DNA of 64,000 bases. Origin: Knufia peltigerae (lineage: Eukaryota > Ascomycota > Eurotiomycetes > Chaetothyriales > Trichomeriaceae). The notes below the pieces were generated by a model, which made no database searches, was not told the DNA's origin, and was given only the letters and a program-made list of their open reading frames with translations. Positions 33,596-44,297 of this stretch are shown here, piece after piece (position 1 is the stretch's first letter; the number at the start of each line of letters is the position of its first letter). The stretch lies in NCBI GenBank assembly GCA_030247855.1, contig JAPDRN010000073.1:62001-126000 (forward strand). Direction: 5' to 3'. The position numbers and the translations under genes are program-made.

Positions 33596-34658
33596 TTTTG
33601 GTCACTGGAGTCTGACTGGAAAGACTTGACTTGGTGCATGAAACCACCGTGGTGAGCTATCGTTATCCTTGGCCTTGTCAATTGACCAGTGCCACCCTCT
33701 GGTTTCAATACTTCTCGAAATGGTGTAATGGTGTTGCTGGTATCCAACTCTTTGAAGCTCGGCGAAAATAAAAAAGGCTTTACCATGTACGTACTGTAAC
33801 AAAGATTGAGAATGGAATGCTTGAGCTATTTGCTCATATATCAGTCAGTATCCATGACAGTTACTGTAAGGAATAGGCTCCCAATCATTCTTCTCTCGGC
33901 TCTTTGACTTGGGATGAACTGACTGCTCTGTCGAATCGCACGACATTTTCTACGTGGATCATTCGTTTTGCGTCCTCCGAAGTCGCAGGAGATGCCCGCC
34001 CCCCCGAAGCGACTGGGTTGTTTGTCCCACTTCACTTGAGAGAAGGGCGTTCTTTAGGTATCCACTGGGACATCGTGCACCGACAGTCTCCCCTCCCGCC
34101 GCGGACATTTACAGTACGCTTAGGTGGTCTGAAGAACCAAGCAAGATCAGGTTATACCCGGCACCCACCCAGCAATGGAGGGGCTCGAAACGAATCTACG
34201 AACCCTTCCTCGGCCTCTATCGTCTATCATTCGTTGCCAGAATTCGGGGTGGCGGATTCTGATATCTAGGCTTCGGCTGCTTTGAAGATCGGCTGGTCAC
34301 TTTTGATCAGTTCCTCCTCCGAGGTTTCGTATCTTTTTACAAGTATCCATTACCCATTAGCCATTACCGCGTTCTTGTTGAAATGCTTGTCCAGTATCTG
34401 CCCGCTACTCTAGGCCACTCCCAGTCCACCATTCAACAACAACACCGAGACCCGAGTTGAGGAGTCTGACGGAGTTCGCAAGCTGTACCAAAGAATCTTG
34501 CGAAAGATAAGGCAAAATGCCCGATTAGCTTGATTGACTCTATTCTTTACGGATTGTGGTCTAGACCATACTGACTACGACTTTGGACCTCGGGGGAGAA
34601 AGATAACCCTACAAAAACTCAATACTGCATTTGCCCTTTAAACGAACTGTCAATATTA

Positions 34659-34688
34659 ATGCATATCATTTGTCTCGTGCCCTTTTGA
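34659..34688 (+). other. Upstream ORF 1 in permease leader
   Basis: An ATG-to-TGA frame of 9 codons (MHIICLVPF), 146 bp before the permease ATG. It matters only if the transcript starts upstream of it. Confidence 0.3.
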
Positions 34689-34761
34689 CGACTCTTGTCT
34701 TTCTCTCCCAGAGTTTCTGCGTCTAATCGCGACTTTTGGTTTTTGAGTTACTTCCCACCTT

Positions 34762-34794
34762 ATGGACACGGGACTAAACACATCATCTTCTTGA
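34762..34794 (+). other. Upstream ORF 2 in permease leader
   Basis: An ATG-to-TGA frame of 10 codons (MDTGLNTSSS), ending 39 bp before the permease ATG. It is likely inside the 5' leader, since fungal leaders commonly exceed this length; translation is not shown. Confidence 0.35.
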
Positions 34795-34833
34795 TTTTTG
34801 TACTCAACTCTGAACTCGGCGCATTCCACAATC

Positions 34834-37035
34834 ATGACAAAGATTAAAACAATCATCAAGAAGTTGGAAGTCCCAGAAGAGGGCACCGTCTCCGACAGGG
34901 TAAGCTTCACCACCGCAATGAGTCTCTTTTCGTTTCTGATCCTGGTCGCAATCAGTGGATTAATAACGATATCAAACCTATCGAGGAGGGAAGACGGACA
35001 TGGACATTCTGGACATTCCATAATCTATGTAAGTCGGCGCTCGACTCTACCAACTGTACTACGTGACACTGACAGTGATCGCTACAGGGGTCTTGTAAGT
35101 TGTCGCATACCTCACGAATATCCCGGACGGGAAGCAAAACGATGCGTCGATGCGCAACTTGCCAACAAAACAGCCCTCGTCGAGAGATCCTTAGATGCTT
35201 GAGATGATACAACACGTACTGATCTTCTCACCATCACAGGACCAATACAAACATCTCGTCATACATGACTGGAAGCTCCTTGATAGCTTTGGGTTTGACA
35301 TGGTGGCAAGCAATCATTGCAATCATCGTCGGCGCAATTCTCTCCACCGTCTTCATCGTCCTGAACTCGATGCCAGGAGCATTCTACCATTTGGGATTTC
35401 CTATTGCCAATCGCTATGTGAGTACCTTACCCTTCCTCAGTGGATCATCTCTATCTACCTCGTCACTCTTCCTTCTGTCTCTGAGACTGACACATCCACA
35501 GGTCTGGGGAATGTACGGGTCAAGTTTCGTCATTTACAACCGCATCCTCCTTTCTCTGGTTTGGTACGCCGTGCAATCCTGGATCGGCGGACAATGCGTC
35601 TACGTTTGTCTCGAAGCCATCTGGCCTAACCTCGAAGATCGCATCCCCAACCACATCCACGCCACGGGATTGACGTCGGCCACGTTCCTGAGCTACGTCA
35701 TTTTCTGTTTGATCTCCTTGCCCTTGATCTGGATCCGGCCGCATAAATTGAAAGTCTTCCTGTACGTCGGCGTGGCATCGATCCTCGTCTTCGAGGTCGT
35801 CTTGCTCATCTGGGCCCTTGCGACCATGGACGGGTTCGGCAGTACGATATCCTCCAAACCCGCGATCCAAGACACATCGGTGGGCTGGATGGTCCTGTAC
35901 GGCATCATCAGCGCCATCGGAGGTATCGCCGCGGGCATCTTGAATCAATCCGACTATGCGAGGTTCGCGAAACGACCCCGAGACGCCATCTGGGGTCAAA
36001 TCGCCAGCGCCGCCACCTACTCCATCATCAGTTCCGTCATTGGCATCCTCGTCACCGCGGCGACACAGCAACGTTACGGTGAGGCCCTGTGGTCGTTGCC
36101 GGACCTCTTGGTCGCCATGATGAGAGCCGGACACAGCCGCAGTCGTGCGGCAGGTTTCTTCGCCGGCGCCGCTCTGGTCATTTCTCAATGGGGTATCAAC
36201 ATTCCCGGCAATGCCCTCAGTGGTGGATTCGATCTGGCTGCGACCTTCCCAACATTCATCAATATTCGACGGGGTGCTTACATTACCGCATTATTGAGCA
36301 TGGTGGTGAACCCTTGGCAATTACTGGCGAGTGCTTCCACCTTTTTGGCCGTATTGAGTAGTTATGGTGTCTTTCTTGGACCCATGGTGAGTGCTGTTTC
36401 TTCATGCCACGGAACCGAGGATCAGCAAGAGCGCTCCTCGCATTATTGGTTGTCTCTGTGTGGTCGCTGTTGCAGCATTCTAACGATTTTCACAGATTGG
36501 TCTCATGATTTCAAGTTATTACATCGTAAACAAACGCAAAATCAAAGTGGACGATTTGTTCCGTGGAAACAGAGAGAGTGTGTATTGGTATACTTGGGGT
36601 ATCAACTGGCGTGCACCAATTGCTGTGAGTACACCCTTCAGCAGCGAACGATGAGTGTCGCTTTTCCAAAACAATTCCCAAGAACGAGTATGCTGATTTC
36701 TTTCCTTTTTCTTGTCTCAGTGGGCACTAGGAGTCTTCCCCAGCATGCCAGGATTCATAAGCAACGTCAACAGTTCCATCACCGTTTCCATCGGATGGAC
36801 AAGACTATATTACATTTCGTTCCTGGTCGGGTTCTCAATCTCGGCCGTCACGTTCGTGGCTCTCCATCATTTCTTCCCCGCTCAAGCAGTCAGGGAATTT
36901 GTGGCCAGACCTGAGACTGCGAAAGAAACCATGTTGGATGCCCAAACGAGATGGGACAATGAAGGTTTTGTCCCGACCCAAAGTGTGTTGCCAAAGGATG
37001 TACAGGACATTGAAACATTGCCGAAAGATATTTGA
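34834..37035 (+). CDS. NCS1 permease, uracil/allantoin (FUR) type
   Basis: Exons 34834-34899, 34956-35028, 35088-35094, 35240-35417, 35502-36386, 36496-36624 and 36721-37035 give 550 residues. The third exon is a 7-nt microexon needed to read FHNLWVLTNTNIS. Family blocks include WINNDIKPIEEGRRTW, GSSLIALGLTWWQA, GMYGSSFVIYNRILLSLVWY, ILNQSDYARFAKRPRDA and SQWGINIPGNALSGG. FUR-type NCS1 proteins import uracil, uridine, allantoin or, in bacteria (Mhp1), hydantoins. With the divergent hydantoinase as neighbour, a hydantoin-like substrate is the best guess. The 84-nt intron at 35418-35501 is in frame and free of stops. Confidence 0.92.
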
Positions 37036-37244
37036 TTGATGGGGTAGATCGAGAGTCGGGATGATGGTGGTGGTGGCATACAAACTTGTCGATGGCCTCC
37101 GCAGCCGACCAAAACATGCAGTACAGTACGGCTTGACGACTGATGAATCTCAATCTTTCTTTTTGACGCAACTCCTATCTGGATTATAGCCTAGAATGCT
37201 GAATATTCATGACCATGGCCAGCTCCGCTTCAAAGTCCAAATCA

Positions 37245-37718
37245 CTATTTCGTAGTAGTTGCACTGGTGGTCGTAGTCGTACTCGTGGTGGCTCGCTCGG
37301 CATCCTCCCTCACCTTTTCCAACACTTTCATCGCCACGACTGCCTTTTCAACCGGCACGAACAAGTGGTCATGAAAATATCCACTGACTGGATTCACACT
37401 CAGACCCTGGCCGGCGAGTTTCGTGGAGAGATGAGCCATGAACCCCACCGCCTCGAGGCTGGAATGGACGTTACAAGTGATCATCCGGCTCGGGTACTGG
37501 TACGGAAGTGAATGTTTATCGGCGAGCTCCTTTCTGATCACGAGAGTGACACCTTCGACCTCGCGAAACAAGAGTTGGATGTCGTCAAGAGGAAACAAGA
37601 ATGGAGCGGTGAATTGTTCGTGAGGGATTGTGAGAAACACGAAAGTCCCTTCTTGAAGAACGAGCGTGAGGCTCGAGAGGAGTTTCCCTAGAGACGTCTC
37701 GCCCGATGTTGTTGACAT
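37245..37718 (-). CDS. ACT-domain protein (DUF2241-like)
   Basis: A single exon of 157 residues from the ATG at 37718; the further upstream in-frame codon is only a TTG. Two ACT-like halves are visible: SLGKLLSSLTLVLQEGTFVF with REVEGVTLVIRKELADKH, then MITCNVHSSLEAVGFMAHLS and GYFHDHLFVPVEKAV. This matches the DUF2241/ACT_3 family, small-molecule (often amino-acid) binding modules with no catalytic residues. The C-terminus is Thr/Ser-rich. It is convergent with one NCS1 permease and on the same strand as the other, so it may sense a product such as an N-carbamoyl or free amino acid. That role is inference. Confidence 0.8.
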   Translation of the reverse strand: MSTTSGETSLGKLLSSLTLVLQEGTFVFLTIPHEQFTAPFLFPLDDIQLLFREVEGVTLVIRKELADKHSLPYQYPSRMITCNVHSSLEAVGFMAHLSTKLAGQGLSVNPVSGYFHDHLFVPVEKAVVAMKVLEKVREDAERATTSTTTTTSATTTK

Positions 37719-38065
37719 TGTTGGGGGCAAGGGAAAAAATATCAAGGACAAAAGCTTGTGAATACTCGTGTTGTTGATACCTACTTGTCTTTAAAAAGGG
37801 TCGTTCAGGTTTTATTCAAAGAAGTTCTCATGGCATTTCAAGGAAAAGAATTTCTATTCGACGGCTTCAAAACTGACGTTATCCTCCTTTCAGCACTCAA
37901 TGACATGAGTCAGACGGGACATTATTTTGGCACATCGACCCTGCAAACTTGGACGAATTGATTTTAGACAATCTATGACCGTATCAACACCTTCTATTCG
38001 ATCCATTGCCATTTGATAATTGGCAATGCACTCTATCCTTCATCACGAGAAAAGAAAGACCTAAT
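37719..38065. other. Intergenic region
   Basis: 347 bp holding the upstream region of the ACT gene and the 3' end of the next permease. An 8-bp inverted repeat with a 9-nt loop lies at 38004-38028 (CATTGCCA/TGGCAATG), which is unremarkable by chance. Confidence 0.45.
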
Positions 38066-40021
38066 CTATAGAAATTTCTCTAACCGACGTCTGATACCTC
38101 CCTTCTCGGAATCAATTTGGTCAACTTGCATCGCGGCGCCGCCATGTTCTTCCTCCTCTACAGTTTCTCCTTGCTGGGCAAACACCTCATCAGGGCGTAG
38201 AGCACGGTCGATAAAAGTCTCTCTGGCCGGGAAGACGAGCGATAGAATCGTGTACACAATAGCCGTGCCGACGAACCCAAGAAGCCAACCGAATTGGTAC
38301 GGATGAATCCCACTGCCGACGTCAATGTTGTTGTTGATTCCATTGACAAATCCGGGAAGTGAAGGAGCAACCCCGACCAGGAACGCCACTATGGCACGCC
38401 AATTGACGCCATACGTGTATCTATAAATGCCGTGTGGATTGTACAGCGCGATCGTGTCGTATTTGCGCTCGTGGATGACCCAGAAATCGAAGAGCATGAT
38501 GGCAGCGATCGGCCCGAGGAATATGGCGTACGCCGACATGAAGTTCAGGAAACTCCCTGCCGACTCCAAGATCTTCCAGGGGACGAGTGCCCAGCAAGTG
38601 AGTGCGGTGAGAAGTTGACCTCGGCGCATGTTGATGTATCGGGGAGCAAGGGCCATGAGATCTGATTCGAAAAGACCAAAAGGGTAAGCTCAGTCTTCAG
38701 TCTCGGGACAGCGAGAAACGTACCATTGGCAGCCGACAAACTGTTGGCAGAGATATTCACACCCAGAGCAGCCAACGCGAACGAAAAAGCTGCAAAGAAT
38801 TGTGCCGCCCGATTGTCCCAGTGAGCAACGAGAGCCATGGGATCCCATTCCACTATACCATAATGATACCCCCCTGCACTGCTCGATGCGATACCAATGA
38901 ACGCAATGAATGTGAAAAATGCCGGTAGCATCGGCACATACATGCACTGCCACTTGACCGACACACGTGAATATCTGGAAAAGTCGGCTTGGTTGACTGA
39001 CAAGGTGGCATAGTTTCCGATGGTGGACGTCATCGAAGACAGAAAAGCCCAGCTATAAGCCGAGCCAGAGATCGTCGCGCGCTGGTTGAAGATCTCGCCT
39101 CCGTCCGTAGAGGCGAATGCCCATGCCATGATGGCCAGCCACGCCGCGGGGACAATGATGGTCTTTGCCATGAAGAGGAAGCGAAGCTGGTTTGGATGCA
39201 TAATGACAAACGGGATCTGAATGAGCCAGAAGATGAAGAAGGATATCATCGTCGCAGTATCGATACCTTGCGATTCCGGGATATGATTCTTGAGTCTCAA
39301 AAACGACGGCCATATGGCTCCAATCATGACGCGGACCGTGTTGGCGCCGTTCATGGTTTGGATGGCGAACCAGAAGATGGCTAGAATGGCTCTGGAGATG
39401 ATGGCCACATATGAGCCCCAGAAACCCCAGCTCGCTCGAGCAATGACAGGAAACGGAACATGATGCAGTACTCCAATGGCACCGTTGAACGCGATCTAGA
39501 TTCACGCTCGTTAGATGAGTTTTGTTATCGTTGAGACAGGACGTCAACTCACCACCCAAGAAATGATGAAGAAACTCAGTGCCACAATGCCCAAGGACTC
39601 ACGCCATGATAGACCTACAGCCAACATCGCCGAGGCGAACTGCCATGTTGCTGCGTTGAAGGCGTCCGAGACCCAGTAGGCAATGAAGGAAATCACTCCC
39701 CACTTACGGCGTGCGGGTGGAACAGGGTCGAGATCCTTGTTGGTCCTGAAGTCAACGTCAGTAATTTGGAGATTGTAGTCCATGAGGAAGCGCCCAGAGG
39801 AGAGCTCTATTTGCACGCTCTTTTTCCCAGAATGCCATCTCGCATGACATCTCGAATGGGACGAATCGTTTCGAATCGTGCAAGCACAGCTCGTCGGAAC
39901 GCAGAAGGCACAGGACAGGCTCAATGAAGACTTACCATCGTGAATTCCCTTCAGCAAACGACGACTTGGGCTGTTCAACCTTGAGATGAGGTCTCTCGAA
40001 CTTGGGGGTGGTGAATTTCAT
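38066..40021 (-). CDS. NCS1 permease, uracil/allantoin (FUR) type
   Basis: Exons 39936-40021, 39553-39745, 38724-39495 and 38066-38661 give 548 residues. The N-terminal signature RWTNKDLDPVPPARRKWG is restored across the first intron. It is followed by FNAATWQFASAMLAVGLSW, RASWGFWGSYVAIISRAI, NQADFSRYSRV and GVNISANSLSAAND. The protein is a plasma-membrane symporter with about 12 helices. It differs clearly from the permease at 34834-37035, so the pair is not a recent tandem duplication. It may import a different ureide or pyrimidine, or the same one with another affinity. Confidence 0.93.
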
Positions 40022-40768
40022 GACTGGTAAAATGGGCGCGAGCAGGTCGATCAAGCATGGAAGCCATGTGTCCACGCAGGAACCAAGACCCTTTTAAGAG
40101 TGGCCGCACAGGTTGCACGAGTGACGATGGCGTTGTCTGACCCTTATCAGAATGGCCAAGGACGTCTTTGCCTCTTGGATCCTTGGTCGTTCTCGGGGGG
40201 AGAAGCCCGCATTCCCTCTGCCGAGAGCCACGTTGAGCTTCTGTGGTACTCATACGGAATAAGTGAAATTGATATTATCTCGTCATGCCATCTTCAATGA
40301 TTGCCTGTCGATCATTTGCGACGCCTCCCGCGAGGCTTGGGGTTAGAGATAAGGGTGATGTCCACAGCTCTAAACTGTCTTTGGAAGGTAGCTCCTTTTC
40401 ATCGAATCTCTGGCTCACCAGACTTACAAAGTATGTGGAGATACGAGACAAGCCTGGGCAGCGCGCTTCTCCATGACTGTTGAAAGAGATGGTGATTTTC
40501 CGGGGATGTTGAAAGAGGAGGTTCTGTAGCACTGCCGAGTACGAGTCGTCGAGATTGATAAGGACGATGAAGTCCGTCTCGGCATCTGATTGGTGCTTTT
40601 TCCTTGCAGCCTTTTCCTCCATGAAGTGCCAGCATCAACATGTGCTCGTACGAAGCAAGTTTGGCGTTCTCGAGGATCAAGCCAATCAGAAAGAGGAAGG
40701 CTCATGACTTGGACTTACTACTACAGAAGTTTGAACGAGATCGTCCCGGACGAACTCTTGCTTCCTCG
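40022..40768. other. Intergenic: upstream of NCS1 permease
   Basis: 747 bp with HGATAR-type hexamers at 40144-40149, 40275-40280 and 40347-40352, near the number expected by chance. The right end is the 3' flank of the regulator gene. No gene is recognised. Confidence 0.45.
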
Positions 40769-43128
40769 CTAAAGTTGTAGAGACACATCCGCTATATCGC
40801 CAATTGTCGGGTTGAGCGCAAGCGATTCGCCGCCATACATATGTTGAGCCGTTCCTTGTGCAGCAGGGAAAGACTCAGAAGTGTAACTCGTGTATATTTC
40901 CCGACAGACCTCCAGGTCGAGGACCTCGAAATCTGCAGCTGTCCAGGGAACTGGATACATGGATGATAGGTACGTGGATGCCATATTGCTGCCCTGCTGA
41001 GGCGTCCCTTCCGCCCTATCAGGCCATGTGGGTAGTTTGTCGCCATATATGATTGAGGAGAACTCATTATCCCTTCCTTCACTCTGCGCTGGCGTCCAAG
41101 TAGAAGATGTTTGCAGACCGTAGCTATCGATTTGTCCGCTCCCCGCCGCATTGCTTCGAGCCATCGGAGCCAACATCTGGAGGGTCCTGGCGAACCATAT
41201 CTGGTTATTGGCCGTTCCGTGTTTCACCAATGCACACGTGCCCTTGGTGATGGGCCACACGTCCCGTAGTTGTACCAACGACCGAACGCAATCGTGGAAT
41301 TTATGACTCGGATCGTCTGGAGGACGTTTACCAGCCAGTCGAAAGTCTACAAGAAAGGTGGCCAGCGTGGTATGAATGCAACCCACCGAAAGAGGAGGAA
41401 CGTATTCCAGCAAATTGTCAGTCCTAAGAGTCGAAAGCAGATCCGTCATATCGGCGGCAATTTGAGTGACATCTCTCCGTGCCTCGATGGTGGACTCGTC
41501 TTCGGTTTCATTCAGCATGCCAGGACAGCGCCCGGAGAAAGTCAGAGGCCGAAGCAAAGTTTCCAGTGCCATGAAACGTAGTAATTTCAGCGACATTGAA
41601 TTAATACGTAACACTCCGAAGCCCTGCTGTCCGAAATCCTCCTCATCGCAACACTGCAGTCGGCACCACGGGTTCAAATTCCGAGTCCAGTCATCTACCT
41701 CCTTTTTCAGCTGATGGCAATCTTGCATGGAGAGATCACTTTTTGGCTTGGGAACATAGTATGTTGCCCACGTCGACGCTGCAAATATCTGGAGATTGTA
41801 AGTGTGCTCGATGATTCTCCCGCCTATCAAGAGTATTTCCATTTGTGCAATGAACATTTCTGCCAACATGACTCTGCCGATGCTCTCGGTTACGAGAGGA
41901 GAAGCCACGAGAAGCGGCTTTCCAGTGGAGTAGGGTTTGGTGTCGAAGTCTCTGAACCTCAAGCGGGCCAGATTGATTTCGTCGTCCTTTATACGCATTG
42001 GCTTCCGAGTGATGAGAGACATAAGTCGGTCTCTTGACACAATCGTCCACCAGATCCTTCTCCACAAGCGTCTCATCTTGGGATCGGGAAGGGCATCTGT
42101 ACTTTTCTGATTCAGACCTGTCGTTATTGCCAATGACAGGCAGGAACCATGCCAGTACCAAGGATCCTTTGCGTCCGCGCTTGAAACGTACCACCATTCG
42201 TGCAGCAGTGTTGCTTGTATGAGGACAATACGATCGCTTTCCCAATCCGAGTCGTATAACAGCTGTATTTCCGATCAGACCATGATATAGAACGGAAAAG
42301 ATATCGTATACGAACCTTGACCTTGCGGAGGAAAATGGCTCTAGCTGCAATGCGACTCTCGAAACCAGCTTCTCGGAGTGCTTCAATAGGGACAAATGCC
42401 GTCCCCGAAAACATGACCGCCTGAAAGAGAATCAAACTTATTCGCCGGTCCGGTCGACGCTGCTCGACAGCATCAATGAAGTCTTGTACGTCAAGTACCG
42501 GTAGAAAAGGGAACACATAGAGGAGAAAGGAAAGAAATAATTGGTCTTGAAGAGACTGCTGAGGTGGGGAGAGCGCTCCACACCTTTTCAAAAAGTCCAG
42601 CTCGTCCATATCAAACTCGCGTGATGGGGGCTGAATGAAGGCGGGGAGTTGGAAGGAAGCTGTGCCAGACCGATCAACATCCGCAACAATGGGATCGCTG
42701 GATGGCTTCGTTGTGCAGTCAGAAGCATTGGGAAGGGGCTGGGGCCTAGTATCGTGGCCTTCAGTGATCCGGGAAGGATTTTGGGCTTCCTCTCGACTTG
42801 CAGTTGCGACAGGAGTCATGGAGTGACCAGCGTTCGGGTCGAAGGGTATATCGAGGAGCGGCTGCCCACCGGACAATGGTCTAGATTCACTCTCATCCGC
42901 CCAGGTCCTCTTCCGTTGTTGTAAACGATACTTTCTGCTCCTCTTCGACAGAGATGTCGTGCATTCTATATCATCCAGTTGACAATTGTGACATGGCGGG
43001 CCTTTCGACGTAAGATCACACTTTACTTTTCGTGAACGACATTGTTGACAAGCCTGAGAGGCTCGCTTCTTGACTGGGCGCTCTGGCTGAATGGGGCCAG
43101 AAAGAACTGGTGAGTCTTCTGCAGCCAT
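40769..43128 (-). CDS. Zn2Cys6 transcription factor
   Basis: Exons 42316-43128 and 40769-42262 give 768 residues. The N-terminal zinc cluster is canonical: QACQQCRSRKVKC, then PPCHNCQLDDIEC (C-x2-C-x6-C-x8-C-x2-C-x6-C), with a basic region KRSRKYRLQQRKR after it. The middle-homology domain contains SLILFQAVMFSGTAFV, LREAGFESR, ATLLHEWWYVSSADAKD and RRIWWTIVSRDRLM. It belongs to the same subfamily as the partial regulator at 1-1413. Sitting between the permease and the amidase, it is the obvious candidate for pathway-specific control of block B. The C-terminal tail is rich in Ser, Thr and Tyr. Confidence 0.93.
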
Positions 43129-44297
43129 ATTGAGTTGACCGACCGGGATGGTAGGTCACAACAAAACTGTAAGAATTGCGAGAATTTGTGTCCAGGTATG
43201 GGGATTGGGGTTAGAGGAGATCATTCTCCAGGCCTAGAATTAGTCTATAACATCGACCCCATAGAATTTGACTATCGGGAGGAAAAGGTGCAATGAAGTA
43301 TAAGGCATGGAGAGAGATGTTTCTAGGGATAAAAGATGGCCCCGACATATCTGTGGATTCAAATACACTCAGTTACGCCGGTCGGAATGTTTTTACTCCG
43401 GCCTGGATTAATAAGGGATTGGTTGCACCAACGTCTGCTCGTTAATCGATGTCGAGAGAGAAGCTGACTACCTGCGCAGGAATGATGGTTGAAGCGTTGT
43501 CGACTACGATATAGACTCAGACTTACCTTTGATTCCATAAGAAGTCTTGTTGTGAGTTTTTCAAAAATGTCGGCGAGGCTCTTTGGTCTTTTCCGCGAGT
43601 CACCACAATCACGTGCAAAGATGAAACATGACTCGATTCATTTGTAGCGAATATGCTACGGAGTACAACACTCTGCCATTCACAGCACCAGGACAAATCC
43701 CAAGCACGACAAGTTCAATGGTAGCAGTTTCTGGTATGTTTCTCTCATGGATCTCGAAGTCGTCGGCATCCTCTTCCGGAGCATACTCCACACAGTCTCT
43801 AACCCACTTTAGAAACCGAGACAGTCCGACTTCATCCTTATCTGCATCTTTCCGACCCGCTGATAAGACAATTCGATCCCTTTTCAAGTGATTTGGACCC
43901 GTTTACTCTACTTTATTGTCAATACCATGGGCTGTTTGCAGAGTCGACTAGCTAGGTAGCTCCTTGGCCTATGATGACTAGCTACCACGCGGTTGGTACA
44001 GTGCCTCTGCCCCGGTTCCTGGCATTGAATATCGCCTGTCGCGTGGCTGTTGGAATGCGCCGAAGCGGCTTTGGATGATTGACTATCGAAAAGCCCGCGA
44101 TTCTATTTCTCTTGGAAAGGCCCGCAGTATCTTCAGTAGGTGAATCATCACCAACATGTTGGCACCGTCACAATTCGGGAATCTTTCTCAGTGGCGAATA
44201 AAGACTCTCTGTCTGCTGCTCCCTGTTTGAGTTGGCTCCGTATTGTCTGCTCTTGATTGACCTGGAAGGCACAAAGTCAAAAGCAATACTTCTCCAG
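43129..44297. promoter_or_regulatory. Bidirectional upstream region, regulator / amidase
   Basis: A gap of 1169 bp between divergent starts. It contains an open frame of 92 codons on the minus strand (43609-43887) without an ATG, possibly a gene remnant. GATA-type hexamers lie at 43838-43843 (minus) and 43861-43866 (plus). Confidence 0.45.

Larger units (their letters stand above)
33596..34833. promoter_or_regulatory. Bidirectional promoter region, hydantoinase / NCS1 permease
   Basis: 1238 bp between divergent starts, with no gene. AGATAA (GATA-factor type) hexamers on the plus strand lie at 34505-34510 and 34601-34606, and two short upstream reading frames lie close to the permease start. 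This spacing would allow joint control of enzyme and transporter. Confidence 0.5.

Noticed and set aside
38004..38028. 8-bp inverted repeat after an NCS1 gene as a terminator
   Set aside because: About eight such repeats are expected by chance in the window, and fungal genes do not end by hairpin termination.
20692..44297. HGATAR (nitrogen-regulator GATA) hexamers before all three NCS1 genes and the amidase
   Set aside because: On two strands this hexamer is expected about once per 340 bp; the counts seen (two or three per promoter) are at chance level, so no nitrogen regulation can be claimed from them.
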